Shown here: positions 1 to 8,135 of the stretch, in pieces
How the letters are laid out: the number at the start of each line of letters is the position of its first letter
How positions within the stretch are numbered: the stretch's first letter is position 1
DNA from: Sphingobacteriales bacterium 44-15
Lineage (GTDB): Bacteria; Bacteroidota; Bacteroidia; Chitinophagales; Chitinophagaceae
Length of the DNA: 64,000 nucleotides
Reading direction: 5' to 3'
Assembly: GCA_001899685.1 (NCBI GenBank)
Contig: MKWG01000003.1
Coordinates: 186,001-250,000 of the forward strand
Notes under the pieces: generated by a model
What the model saw: only the letters and a program-made list of their open reading frames with translations
What the model was told of the DNA's origin: nothing
Databases searched by the model: none
Made by a program: the position numbers and the translations under genes

Positions 1-251
1 TAATAAAAGCAACAAAGGGACCGAACGGATTACCTGTGGCGGAGCTTTCCACGGAGATATCCGGACTTGATATTTTTTACAGCTTTGATAATTCATTCCC
101 GGATAAATTTTACCCGAAATATACTGAGCCGGTTGAGGTGCCTAAAGATGCAGTTACCATGCGGATAATCACTTACCGGAATGGCGAACCCGTTGGAAGA
201 ATGATCTCAATAGCTGTCGCTGAATTGAAGAAAAGAGCGGGAATAAAGTAG
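1..251 (+). CDS. C-terminal fragment of a probable GH20 beta-N-acetylhexosaminidase (5' truncated by window)
   Basis: The reading frame is open from base 3 and stops at 251, so only the last ~82 residues are present. They read as the small beta-rich C-terminal domain seen after the TIM barrel in many Bacteroidota GH20 enzymes: an SGLDIFYSFDN stretch, then PKYTEPVEVP, then a strand with ITYRNGEPVGRM. The same layout (IHYTTDGSEP, then PVYEAPVP) ends the complete GH20 lipoprotein at 2977-5580, which supports the call. The catalytic part lies outside the window, so activity cannot be judged. The GTG at 36 is an internal codon, not a start. It converges on the YihY gene, with a family A repeat between them. 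Confidence 0.65.
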   Translation, partial: IKATKGPNGLPVAELSTEISGLDIFYSFDNSFPDKFYPKYTEPVEVPKDAVTMRIITYRNGEPVGRMISIAVAELKKRAGIK

Positions 252-283
252 GATTAAGTCAGGCAAATTATGTCTGTGGATTA

Positions 284-395
284 TCGTGAAAAGTGAGAAC
301 CCGCCCGGCTGAATGCCATTCGGACGGGGATAAAGGTGAAAGAATGTTTCACGTCTCACACCAGCCTGCCGGTTGGCAGGTTTCACGTTTGACGC
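284..395. repeat. Family A dispersed palindromic repeat (copy 1)
   Basis: The stretch carries TCGTGAAAAGTGAGA on the left and TTTCACGTCTCACA plus TTTCACGTTTGACG on the right, with a small CCTGCC/GGCAGG hairpin inside. The same modules recur at about eleven intergenic sites in the window. It lies between convergent genes, where the stem-loops could also end transcription. Confidence 0.6.
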
Positions 396-404
396 ACCAG
401 CAGA

Positions 405-1364
405 TCATTTTTCCGGAGCAGGCACAGTGCTTTTCTTTTTTTCCGGCTGGGTCTGTAAGGAATTTTCAGATTCCACTTCCACTTCTTTGATCCATACGGC
501 ATAGTCATCCGGATAAATATGCGAACCGGTATGAATAGCATATACCCGTGTAAAAACTGCGCCGAAATACAGGATGATTGCGGAATAATATACCCACAGC
601 AGGATCACTATCACAGAGCCGGCTGCCCCATAGGCAGAGGTCATCCGGTTATGCCCGAGATAATAGCTGATAAGAAATTTTCCCAGCATAAACAATAAGG
701 CAGTAGTAAAGGCGCCTATTCTCACATTATGCCATTTTATTTTGGCATCGGGGAGCACTTTAAATATCAGTCCGAATAAAAAAGACGTAATGATAAAGCT
801 GAGGATGACATTTACAATATAAAGTGCAATGACCTGCGCTTCGGGAAATGCCATGGTGAGCCGGCTGATAAAAGCATCCAGTATACCGTTGATGACAAGG
901 GATACCAGTAAGAGAAAACCCAGCGTAATAATAATGGAAAAAGACAATAGTCTGTTGACCAGGAGCTTCAGCCAGCCTTTCCTGGGTTTGGCTTTCAGTC
1001 GCCAGATAAGGTTGATGGAATCCTGTATTTCGCCAAATACGCTTGTTGCCCCGATGATCAAAGTGATGAGCCCTACAATAGTAGCAATTTTATTATCCGA
1101 AGACAAAGTGGCATTGCGGATGGTTTGCTGGATCTGCAATGCCGCATCTTTTCCTACAAAATCTGCTATCTGGCCATATACCGTTCCTTCCACCGCTGCC
1201 CTGCCGTAAAAAATATCACTTATCCAGAGAATGATTATGATAAGTCCCGGCAATGAAAAAAGAGTATAATAAGAAAGGGCAGCGCTTAATTTCATCACTC
1301 TTTCGCTAAAGAAATCGGCGAAAGACTGCTTAATGATCTTCAAGGTGGTTGTGAGTAATATCAT
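405..1364 (-). CDS. YihY/virulence factor BrkB family inner-membrane protein
   Basis: A 319-residue polytopic protein with about six hydrophobic helices, beginning with the amphipathic FFSERVMKLSAALSYYTLF region typical of the YihY/BrkB family. The conserved SLPGLIIII, GATSVFGEIQDSIN and late YGAAGSVIVILLWVYYSA segments are all visible. Family members were once mislabelled ribonuclease BN; their actual role is unclear, with transport or envelope functions proposed. The last ~45 residues are hydrophilic (VEVESENSLQTQPEKKK) and probably cytoplasmic. It stands alone on the minus strand, and its start faces the GntP gene across a large palindrome at 1438-1487. Confidence 0.85.
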   Translation of the reverse strand: MILLTTTLKIIKQSFADFFSERVMKLSAALSYYTLFSLPGLIIIILWISDIFYGRAAVEGTVYGQIADFVGKDAALQIQQTIRNATLSSDNKIATIVGLITLIIGATSVFGEIQDSINLIWRLKAKPRKGWLKLLVNRLLSFSIIITLGFLLLVSLVINGILDAFISRLTMAFPEAQVIALYIVNVILSFIITSFLFGLIFKVLPDAKIKWHNVRIGAFTTALLFMLGKFLISYYLGHNRMTSAYGAAGSVIVILLWVYYSAIILYFGAVFTRVYAIHTGSHIYPDDYAVWIKEVEVESENSLQTQPEKKKSTVPAPEK

Positions 1365-1437
1365 TGTTGAATGTAATAAAAAAATTATGCCGGAATATTA
1401 AAATGCTGACATAGTTTTATGCTGATGTGAGCGTAGT

Positions 1438-1487
1438 AAGTGAACGCTGTAGGGGCAAGGCATGCCTTGCCCCTACAGCGTTCACTT
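1438..1487. repeat. Perfect 50-bp palindrome inside nested inverted repeats
   Basis: Bases 1438-1462 and 1463-1487 are exact reverse complements (arms begin AAGTGAACGCTGTAGGGG and meet at GGCATGCC). Further out, TATGCTGATGTGAG (about 1420) pairs with CTCACGGCAGCATA (about 1488) with two mismatches, and AAATTATGCC (about 1383) pairs with GGCATAATTT (about 1504). It lies in the divergent gap between yihY and the GntP gene. Confidence 0.9.
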
Positions 1488-1533
1488 CTCACGGCAGCAT
1501 ACAGGCATAATTTGATTGACCTAATATAAACTC

Positions 1534-2862
1534 ATGACTACTCCTTTTTTACAGGTAATTATTTTTTTGATACTGGGAATAGCCCTGATCATCTTGCTGA
1601 CAACAAGGTATAAGATACATGCCTTCTTTGCCCTGTTTGCCGCCTGCTTTGTGGTGGGGCTGGGCGTACGGTTACCTGTAGAAGAAATCATAGCGGCGAT
1701 GAAAAGCGGGTTTGGTCATATCATGGCGTCGCTGGGGTTTATCATTGTATTGGGCACGGCGCTTGGCGTACTGCTGGAGCATACAGGATGTACTTCTGTA
1801 ATGGCTGAGTTCATACTCAGGAAGACCGGGCATCACCGGGCATCGCTTGCAATGAATATTACAGGGTTTATAGTAGGGATGCCGATTTTTTGCGATTCGG
1901 GTTTTATTGTATTGAGCGGGCTGAACCGGAGCCTGGCGCGGAGAACAGGCATCGGCATGGCAGTGATGGCTACTTCACTGGCGAGCGGCCTGTACGCCAT
2001 ACATTGTCTTATTCCTCCTCATCCCGGCGCCGCCGCAGCAGCCGGCATATTGCATGTGGATTTCGGGACATTGATCCTTGCAGGTATTGGCGTGGCCATT
2101 CCCGCCAGCGCGGCAGGTTATATATGGGCAAGATATGCAGGACGGAAACTGCCGGCAGCAGGCAACCCAATGGAAGAAGAAGTGATTGATAACAAAAACA
2201 GACCCGGCGTTGTACAATCTTTTCTGCCGGTAATAGTGCCCATTGTGCTGATCGCTATAGGCGCTTTCACAAAAGTGGAACATAATGACGGGATCGTAAT
2301 GCAAATATTAGGCACGACAGGCGACCCTGTAATAGCGCTTACCGCAGGAGTAATACTGGCTTTAACCACCATGCGGGGTGCTGCCAAAGATACACTTGGC
2401 AAACTACTGCAGGAAGGCGCCGAAAAAGCAGGCGGTATACTGGTAATTATTGGCGCCGGCGGCGCCTTTGGAGCTGTATTGTCGGCAACTAAACTGGGTG
2501 ATCATCTAAGCACTGCAGTTTCACTGAAAAGCATGGGGATCATTTTCCCTTTTTTAGTCACGGCTTTATTAAAGACAGCCCAGGGCTCTTCTACCGTCGC
2601 TATCATTACTGCTGCTTCCATTATCCAGCCTTTGCTACCTGCGCTCGGGCTGGATAGCGCTACCGGTCAGTTGCTGTGCATACTTTCCATGGGTGCAGGC
2701 TCCATGACAATATCCCATGCCAATGACGCCTACTTTTGGGTGATCAGTAAGTTTGCGGGGCTTGAAATGAGGACGATGCTGAGGGTATATTCGCTGGCTA
2801 CTTTATGTATGGGGCTAACAGCATTTGCCGTGGTATATGCCTTGTCGTTATTTATGTTGTAA
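1534..2862 (+). CDS. GntP-family permease (gluconate-type organic acid:H+ symporter)
   Basis: A 442-residue, strongly hydrophobic protein of the usual GntP length with about 12-14 membrane spans. Family marks include GFGHIMASLGFIIVLGTALG, the GMPIFCDSGFIVLSGL region, CLIPPHPGAAAAAGIL and the late ALLKTAQGSSTVAIITAAS and SHANDAYFWVISKF segments. Family members import gluconate, D-glycerate or related sugar acids with protons. The substrate cannot be read from sequence, and no gluconate kinase or sugar-acid enzyme is adjacent. The next gene downstream is a GH20 hexosaminidase, 114 bp away on the same strand, so co-transcription is possible but not evident. Confidence 0.9.
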   Translation: MTTPFLQVIIFLILGIALIILLTTRYKIHAFFALFAACFVVGLGVRLPVEEIIAAMKSGFGHIMASLGFIIVLGTALGVLLEHTGCTSVMAEFILRKTGHHRASLAMNITGFIVGMPIFCDSGFIVLSGLNRSLARRTGIGMAVMATSLASGLYAIHCLIPPHPGAAAAAGILHVDFGTLILAGIGVAIPASAAGYIWARYAGRKLPAAGNPMEEEVIDNKNRPGVVQSFLPVIVPIVLIAIGAFTKVEHNDGIVMQILGTTGDPVIALTAGVILALTTMRGAAKDTLGKLLQEGAEKAGGILVIIGAGGAFGAVLSATKLGDHLSTAVSLKSMGIIFPFLVTALLKTAQGSSTVAIITAASIIQPLLPALGLDSATGQLLCILSMGAGSMTISHANDAYFWVISKFAGLEMRTMLRVYSLATLCMGLTAFAVVYALSLFML

Positions 2863-2976
2863 TACGGAAAAAGATAAAAGAATACGTTACGCTTTCCAGT
2901 ATATGTTTTCTCCCGGCATCTCCCTTACATTTGTTGTACCTCATTTTTCGATAATATGTAAAAACGGATAGATATT

Positions 2977-5580
2977 ATGAAGCATACATTGTCGTTTTTG
3001 TCAGCGGTTATGGTATTGTTTGCATCCTGCTCACAGCAGCAAAAGGAAGTGTCTAAAAGTGAAAGCTCCGGCATTGCCATGCAATGGGAGCTGCTGTCCA
3101 ATTTTACCGATTCCGGCTATGCCGCCCGTATACGGCTGATCAACAAAGATGACCGGGCACTCACGGATAAAAACTGGAAAATATTTTTCTCCATAGCACC
3201 AAGTCCTGTATTGCCCACGGCAAAGCCGCAGCCGGCTACACTGGAGCATATCAACGGCGACTGGTTCCGGCTGATACCTAATGCAGGTTTTTCTCTGGCT
3301 AAAGGCGACTCTGTTGATATAGAATATAAGGCGGCAGGCTATGTGATTAAAAATACTGACCAGCCCCTTGGTATATATATTGTCTTTTATGACGATAAGG
3401 GAAATGAAGAACGGATAGAAGAGATCAACGACTATACGCTCATCCCTTTTATCCGTAAAGAGCAATTATTGCGTGGTAAAGCAGACAGGGAATTGCCTGC
3501 TTCTCCCGCAAAGACGTATGCAGAAAACGCATCTTTATCATTACTGTCTGCCGACCAGCTTTTACCGATCATTCCAAGCCCTCTTCATTTCGAGAAGCAA
3601 AAAGGAGAATATACCCTTCCCGCTGCTACCGTTATCAGTTTCCCCCCGTCACTCAGCGACGAAGCACAGCTCCTGGCGGAGCGGCTGAAAGATGTTTCGG
3701 GTCAGTCGTTTACTTTAAAGGCAGACGGAAATGCTGAAAGCGGTATTAATATCTCAATAGACCCGAATGCCGTAAAAGAAAAGCGGCCGGAAGGCTATCG
3801 CCTGGTGATAAGCGAAAAAGGCATCAGCATCACCGGCTACGATGCGGCAGGTGCATTTTACGGCATGCAGAGTTTACTTTCACTGATCCCCACAGGAGCA
3901 TACATCGGAAAGGGAGATATTCATCTTCCTTATGTTACGGTAGATGATGCTCCGCGGTTTGGGTTCCGTAGTGTGCACGTAGACGTTAGCAGGAATTTCC
4001 AGACCAAAGAAACTATTTTCAGGATACTTGATGTGCTGGCTAAATATAAGATCAATCACATGCTGCTCTATACCTCCGAAGATGAAGGGTGGCGCGTGGA
4101 AATTCCCGGCCTGCCTGAGCTGACAGAAGTGGGCGCCCACCGCCAGCATGTAAGCGGTAAGGAAGCTGCAGCCCTGCACCCCGGCTATGGTTCTGGACCT
4201 TTTGCCAATGAAAAGGGGAAATACGGCAGCGGCTATTATACAAGAAATGATTTTATTGAAATACTGAAGTATGCGAAGAAAAGGCATATCAATATCATAC
4301 CGGAGCTGAATTTCCCGGGGCATGCAAGAGCAGCCATCAAATCCATGGAAGCGCGGTATCAAAAGCTGATGAAAGAAGGAAAAGAGCAGGAAGCCAATGA
4401 ATACCGTTTGGTGGATCCGGAGGATAAATCTGTATATATGTCGGCGCAGATGTATTCCGATAACGTGGTGGATATTACCCGCGAATCAGCCTATCATTTC
4501 TACTTTAAGGTAGTGGATGAATTTGAGAAAATGTATAAAGAAGCCGGATTGCCGATGCCGGTATTTCATGCCGGCGGGGACGAGGTTGCCGATGGCGCCT
4601 GGTCAAAATCTCCTAATGCACTCGCGCTGATGGCCAAACATCCTGAAATTAAAGATCCTAAAAACCTGCAGGCCTATTTCTTCCGCAGGCTGGTGGAGGT
4701 AATGGAAAAAAGAAATATTGAAGTGCATGGATGGGAAGAGGTGGCGCTGAAGAAAGACAGCACCGGCAAAATGGTTGCCAATCCTGAATTTGCCGGCAGG
4801 CATGTTGTTCCCTATATCTGGAACAATATGTTTGACTACCCTGACCTGGCATATAAACTTGCCAATGAAGGATACAATATTGTGCTGTGTAATGTTTCCA
4901 ATTTTTATTTTGACCTGGCCTATAATAATGATCCTGCGGAGCCCGGGCTATACTGGGCCGGCTTTATTGACACTAAAAACGCATGGGCTTTTGCTCCTTT
5001 CCAGATGTTCAATACCACGCTCAAAAGCGATATGGGCGCCACGCTCGATTGGGATAAGCCCGGCAGCGCGTGGGAACAGTTGAAGCCTGAAGCAAGAAAA
5101 AATATCCGCGGGCTGGAAGCGCAGTTGTGGAGCGAAACGATCAAGGGACGGAATATGATCGAATACTATATGCTGCCCAAATTGATAGGGTTTGCAGAAA
5201 GCGCCTGGTCGCCGGAGAGGAAATGGGAGACAGAGCCTAACCACGACCTGAGGGTAAAAAGCATAGATGCCGGGTGGAATCGCTTTGCCAATACTATTGC
5301 GCAAAAAGAATTCCCGGTACTGGCAAAAATGAATGGCGGGTATGCCTATCGTGTACCACCGGCAGGCGCTGTGGTTGAAAATGGTATGATAAAAGCCAAT
5401 ACGGCATTACCCGGTATCAGCATTCATTATACCACTGATGGTTCTGAGCCTACAATGGATTCGCCGGTATATGAAGCGCCTGTTCCTGCTACTGCCACTA
5501 TCAGGTTCAAAACCTTTGATGCGACAGGTAGAGCCGGGCGGACTGTCACTGTGCAGGGAAGCGTACAGAGGTTGAATTGA
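2977..5580 (+). CDS. GH20 beta-N-acetylhexosaminidase lipoprotein (chitobiase-like)
   Basis: An 867-residue lipoprotein (lipobox LFASC, Cys18). Domains in order: chitobiase-type N-terminal carbohydrate-binding domain (~35-160), GH20b alpha/beta domain (~195-320), TIM-barrel catalytic domain (~325-760) and a C-terminal chitobiase/HEX beta domain (~785-865). The catalytic Asp-Glu pair is D535-E536 in HAGGDEVADGAW, which polarises the substrate N-acetyl group in GH20 retaining catalysis. SEDEGWRVEIPGLPELTEVG and ELNFPGHARAA are also family-typical. It should release terminal GlcNAc/GalNAc from chitin oligosaccharides, glycoproteins or muropeptide sugars in the periplasm or at the surface. It converges with the serine hydrolase gene. 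Confidence 0.95.
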   Translation: MKHTLSFLSAVMVLFASCSQQQKEVSKSESSGIAMQWELLSNFTDSGYAARIRLINKDDRALTDKNWKIFFSIAPSPVLPTAKPQPATLEHINGDWFRLIPNAGFSLAKGDSVDIEYKAAGYVIKNTDQPLGIYIVFYDDKGNEERIEEINDYTLIPFIRKEQLLRGKADRELPASPAKTYAENASLSLLSADQLLPIIPSPLHFEKQKGEYTLPAATVISFPPSLSDEAQLLAERLKDVSGQSFTLKADGNAESGINISIDPNAVKEKRPEGYRLVISEKGISITGYDAAGAFYGMQSLLSLIPTGAYIGKGDIHLPYVTVDDAPRFGFRSVHVDVSRNFQTKETIFRILDVLAKYKINHMLLYTSEDEGWRVEIPGLPELTEVGAHRQHVSGKEAAALHPGYGSGPFANEKGKYGSGYYTRNDFIEILKYAKKRHINIIPELNFPGHARAAIKSMEARYQKLMKEGKEQEANEYRLVDPEDKSVYMSAQMYSDNVVDITRESAYHFYFKVVDEFEKMYKEAGLPMPVFHAGGDEVADGAWSKSPNALALMAKHPEIKDPKNLQAYFFRRLVEVMEKRNIEVHGWEEVALKKDSTGKMVANPEFAGRHVVPYIWNNMFDYPDLAYKLANEGYNIVLCNVSNFYFDLAYNNDPAEPGLYWAGFIDTKNAWAFAPFQMFNTTLKSDMGATLDWDKPGSAWEQLKPEARKNIRGLEAQLWSETIKGRNMIEYYMLPKLIGFAESAWSPERKWETEPNHDLRVKSIDAGWNRFANTIAQKEFPVLAKMNGGYAYRVPPAGAVVENGMIKANTALPGISIHYTTDGSEPTMDSPVYEAPVPATATIRFKTFDATGRAGRTVTVQGSVQRLN

Positions 5581-5584
5581 TGCA

Positions 5585-5653
5585 GGGAGACGTCAAATGT
5601 GAGACGACAAACGTGAGGAGCGCCCCTCTCACATTTCACGTCTCACGTCTCCC
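5585..5653. repeat. Family A palindromic repeat (copy 2), likely bidirectional transcription stop
   Basis: Nested stems: GGGAGACGT (5585) with ACGTCTCCC (5645-5653), then GTGAGACG with CGTCTCAC, then GTGAG with CTCAC around a GAGCGCCC loop. It fills the gap between two convergent genes and ends 1 nt before the stop codon of the minus-strand gene. No T-tract follows, so termination is inferred only from position and stem strength. Confidence 0.75.
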
Positions 5654-5654
5654 T

Positions 5655-7202
5655 TCATTTCAATTCCATATCCAAATACTGCACCAGTGCCGGGTATTCG
5701 GGCGTAAGCGTAAAATATACTTCAACGGTAGCATTTTCGCATACTATATCAAATACACCACGTAACTGGTTTTCAGGAACAACTTCTCCGATGCGTTGTA
5801 TTTTGCCGGCTTTGGCAAATAATGCCGCTGATTTTTCTTTCCTGCCTGCCAGGGAGTGATCTGCAAAAAAATTAACGGCAAATATCCCGCTTTGCTCCGC
5901 AGCTTTCCAGTCGGGCAGGAGCGCTGCTATTTCCGATTGCCGCCAGCGCAGTACAGGAGATACCGGGAGCAGTCGTTCGGTCAGCTTCGCTCCTTTTATC
6001 AGCGTATCCAGCACTGCATAGTTAGCGGCAGTCATGCTCGCATAAGTCAGGTTGCCCAAAGCCACTATGCCTATCCCGTAGTCCGGCAGTATCCACCACT
6101 GGCTCCCGAAGCCGGGCAGCCCGCCGGTATGCCCCACGTATTTTCTGCCATTGCAGTCTACACCTATCCTTAACCCATAGCCATAGCTGCTCACCAGCGG
6201 ACAGGGACTGGAGCCAGGATATTTGAAAGAAGGATCAAGATTGTTGAAAGACCAGGGTTGTTGCATCTCCCGGAGGGAACTTCGCTTAACCGGCCCCGTT
6301 TCCTTTCCGTTGCGTGGCGGCCATGCGGCAAGGTGCAACATCATGTATTTACTAAAATCTTCAACGGAAGTGATGATCCCGCCCATTGCGCCGTATACCC
6401 CGTCGTGGAGCAATGCTTCTTCCTTCCATTGATCATTCTCATAACGGTAGCCATGCGCCAGCTTTGCAGGACTGACTTTGGTATATTCCCATGCCGTATG
6501 GTCCATACCCAGCGGACGGAGAATATTCTCTGTGATATATTGCTCATACGATTTGCCCGAAACTCTGGTGATGATACGGCCCAGCATGGCCCATCCCATG
6601 TTGCTGTATTCATACTGGATGCCGGGAACATTGGAAAAAGATATTCCTTTTTGCAGCATGGCTGAAAACTGCTGCTCAGTGATAGCAAGTTGCCTGTCGC
6701 CCCAGGGGTTATCCTCAGGGAATCCTGCAGTGTGCGTAAGCAGGTTGCGGATTGTGATCTGCGGTGCATCTGTAGTGAGAAGAGTAATCTTTTTCAGCTC
6801 GGGTATATATAATGCTGCCGGGTCATCGAGGCGGAGTTTGCCTTCATCGCGCAGCCTGAGTATAGCCATCCCGGTGAAGCTCTTGGTCATGGAAGCGATG
6901 CGGAACAGGGAGGATGGACTTGCCGGGATATCTTTCGAAATATCGGTCTTTCCATAGCTGCCTGCATATACCAACTGATCATCCACCACTATCCCAAATA
7001 CTATGGCGGGGAAATGCTTTTGTTGCGCATAGTCGCGGTACATCCGGTCTATCACAGGTATCATTGCTTTTACCCGTGTAATTCTCGAAGTGTCCGTAAA
7101 TGTTGGATTGATATAGGTGGACAGGTCGGCGCGGAGCGCAGGTTGTTGTGCGTTTATGATCAGTACGATAAGTAAAAAAGGAAGCAGGCATATCTTTTTC
7201 AT
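5655..7202 (-). CDS. Serine hydrolase, beta-lactamase class C / esterase fold (exported)
   Basis: A 515-residue protein starting at ATG 7202; the longer frame would start with TTG. The first ~20 residues (MKKICLLPFLLIVLIINAQQ) are a signal peptide. The three active-site elements of the class C penicillin-binding fold are present: SMTK (Ser nucleophile and Lys), YSN, and HTGG near the C-terminal third. The C-terminal ~120 residues form an extra domain. Such proteins are D-aminopeptidases, esterases or peptidoglycan-active enzymes, rarely true beta-lactamases, and the substrate is not apparent here. Monocistronic: its upstream gap holds a family B repeat. Confidence 0.88.
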   Translation of the reverse strand: MKKICLLPFLLIVLIINAQQPALRADLSTYINPTFTDTSRITRVKAMIPVIDRMYRDYAQQKHFPAIVFGIVVDDQLVYAGSYGKTDISKDIPASPSSLFRIASMTKSFTGMAILRLRDEGKLRLDDPAALYIPELKKITLLTTDAPQITIRNLLTHTAGFPEDNPWGDRQLAITEQQFSAMLQKGISFSNVPGIQYEYSNMGWAMLGRIITRVSGKSYEQYITENILRPLGMDHTAWEYTKVSPAKLAHGYRYENDQWKEEALLHDGVYGAMGGIITSVEDFSKYMMLHLAAWPPRNGKETGPVKRSSLREMQQPWSFNNLDPSFKYPGSSPCPLVSSYGYGLRIGVDCNGRKYVGHTGGLPGFGSQWWILPDYGIGIVALGNLTYASMTAANYAVLDTLIKGAKLTERLLPVSPVLRWRQSEIAALLPDWKAAEQSGIFAVNFFADHSLAGRKEKSAALFAKAGKIQRIGEVVPENQLRGVFDIVCENATVEVYFTLTPEYPALVQYLDMELK

Positions 7203-7345
7203 GACCAAAAATATAAAGAGTGGGGATTTTAACCATTAGGAAGTTAAGGAATAATTAAGGCTTAATGTCCCTTAATGGTTGACTTACCGGAGGCTATTCA
7301 AGATGCTTTCACATTTAAGGCAAAAGCGAAAATTATATATCCTCT

Positions 7346-7562
7346 TAGCACGGCGTTGAGACCTTTGCCTGCCCGACTAGTCATTCAGGCGGGCGTAATT
7401 TCCTGGCGCGCTTTGCGGTAAAATATAACCGCAAAGGAAATACAGAGCCTGGCTGTCGGCAGTCAGGTTTTTCGCCCGCCTGAATGATCTTCAGATCGGG
7501 CAGGCAAAGACCACAAAGAAATTTAATGGGTGTATCTCATGTTTTGCAGGCGCGCCTGCTAG
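7346..7562. repeat. Family B MITE-like repeat (copy 1)
   Basis: About 217 bp in the 441-bp gap 7203-7643. Inverted arms CTTTGCCTGCCCGA...ATTCAGGCGGGCG (from 7363) and the matching CGCCCGCCTGAAT...TCGGGCAGGCAAAG (to about 7509) enclose two further hairpins, CTTTGCGGT/ACCGCAAAG and CCTGGCTG/CAGTCAGG. It ends with TTTTGCAGGCGCGCCTGCTA. Copies lie at 32832 and 43006. The rest of the gap shows only AT-rich promoter-like DNA. No ORF of note. Confidence 0.85.
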
Positions 7563-7619
7563 ACCAATCTGAAATGCGCCCGTAGAAGCATTACACTGCA
7601 AACCTTATCGGTTTTACTT

Positions 7620-7627
7620 TACCTTTG
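7620..7627 (+). promoter_or_regulatory. Bacteroidota -7 promoter box for the LMW-PTP/hisS pair
   Basis: TACCTTTG matches the TAnnTTTG consensus exactly and lies 16 bp before the ATG at 7644, giving a very short leader. No clear -33 TTTG was found at the expected distance. Confidence 0.55.
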
Positions 7628-7643
7628 TGCCGATTTTTTTGAT

Positions 7644-8135
7644 ATGAAGATATTAATGGTATGCCTGGGCAATATTTGCAGAAGCCCGCTGGCGGAAGGA
7701 ATTATGCGGAGCAAGATTGAAGACAATGGGCTAAACTGGAAAGTAGACAGCGCCGGTACGAACGGGTATCATGTGGGAGAAGCGCCGCACAGGCTGTCGC
7801 AGAAAGTAGCTGCCGTGCACGGCATTGACATCAGTAAACAAAGGGCAAGGAACTTCAGCGCAGATGATCTTGAAAAGTTTGACCTGGTATATGCGATGGC
7901 GGAAGATGTGATAGAAGAAATGCGGTGGATTGCCGGCAATGCCTCCCGGCCCGGCAAAATAAAGTTGCTGATGGATGAACTATATCCCGGGAGACAAATG
8001 GATGTTCCTGATCCGTGGTATGGCACGGAGCCGGGTTATCACCGGGTGTTTGACATGATCGATAAAGCCTGTGATAAGATCATTGAGAAATATGCTGCAA
8101 TAAAAAATATATCAATTCATTCGGATAATGAGTAA
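7644..8135 (+). CDS. Low-molecular-weight protein-tyrosine phosphatase
   Basis: A 163-residue cytoplasmic enzyme of normal LMW-PTP length. The P-loop CLGNICRS (Cys7 nucleophile to Arg13) begins right after the N-terminal strand. The general acid Asp lies in the conserved DPWYG motif (Asp123). These enzymes dephosphorylate phosphotyrosine proteins, often exopolysaccharide kinases, or arsenate when fused to arsenic operons; nothing here points to arsenic. Its 3' end overlaps the hisS start by 8 nt, so the two are translationally coupled, a linkage with no obvious functional logic. Confidence 0.93.
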   Translation: MKILMVCLGNICRSPLAEGIMRSKIEDNGLNWKVDSAGTNGYHVGEAPHRLSQKVAAVHGIDISKQRARNFSADDLEKFDLVYAMAEDVIEEMRWIAGNASRPGKIKLLMDELYPGRQMDVPDPWYGTEPGYHRVFDMIDKACDKIIEKYAAIKNISIHSDNE

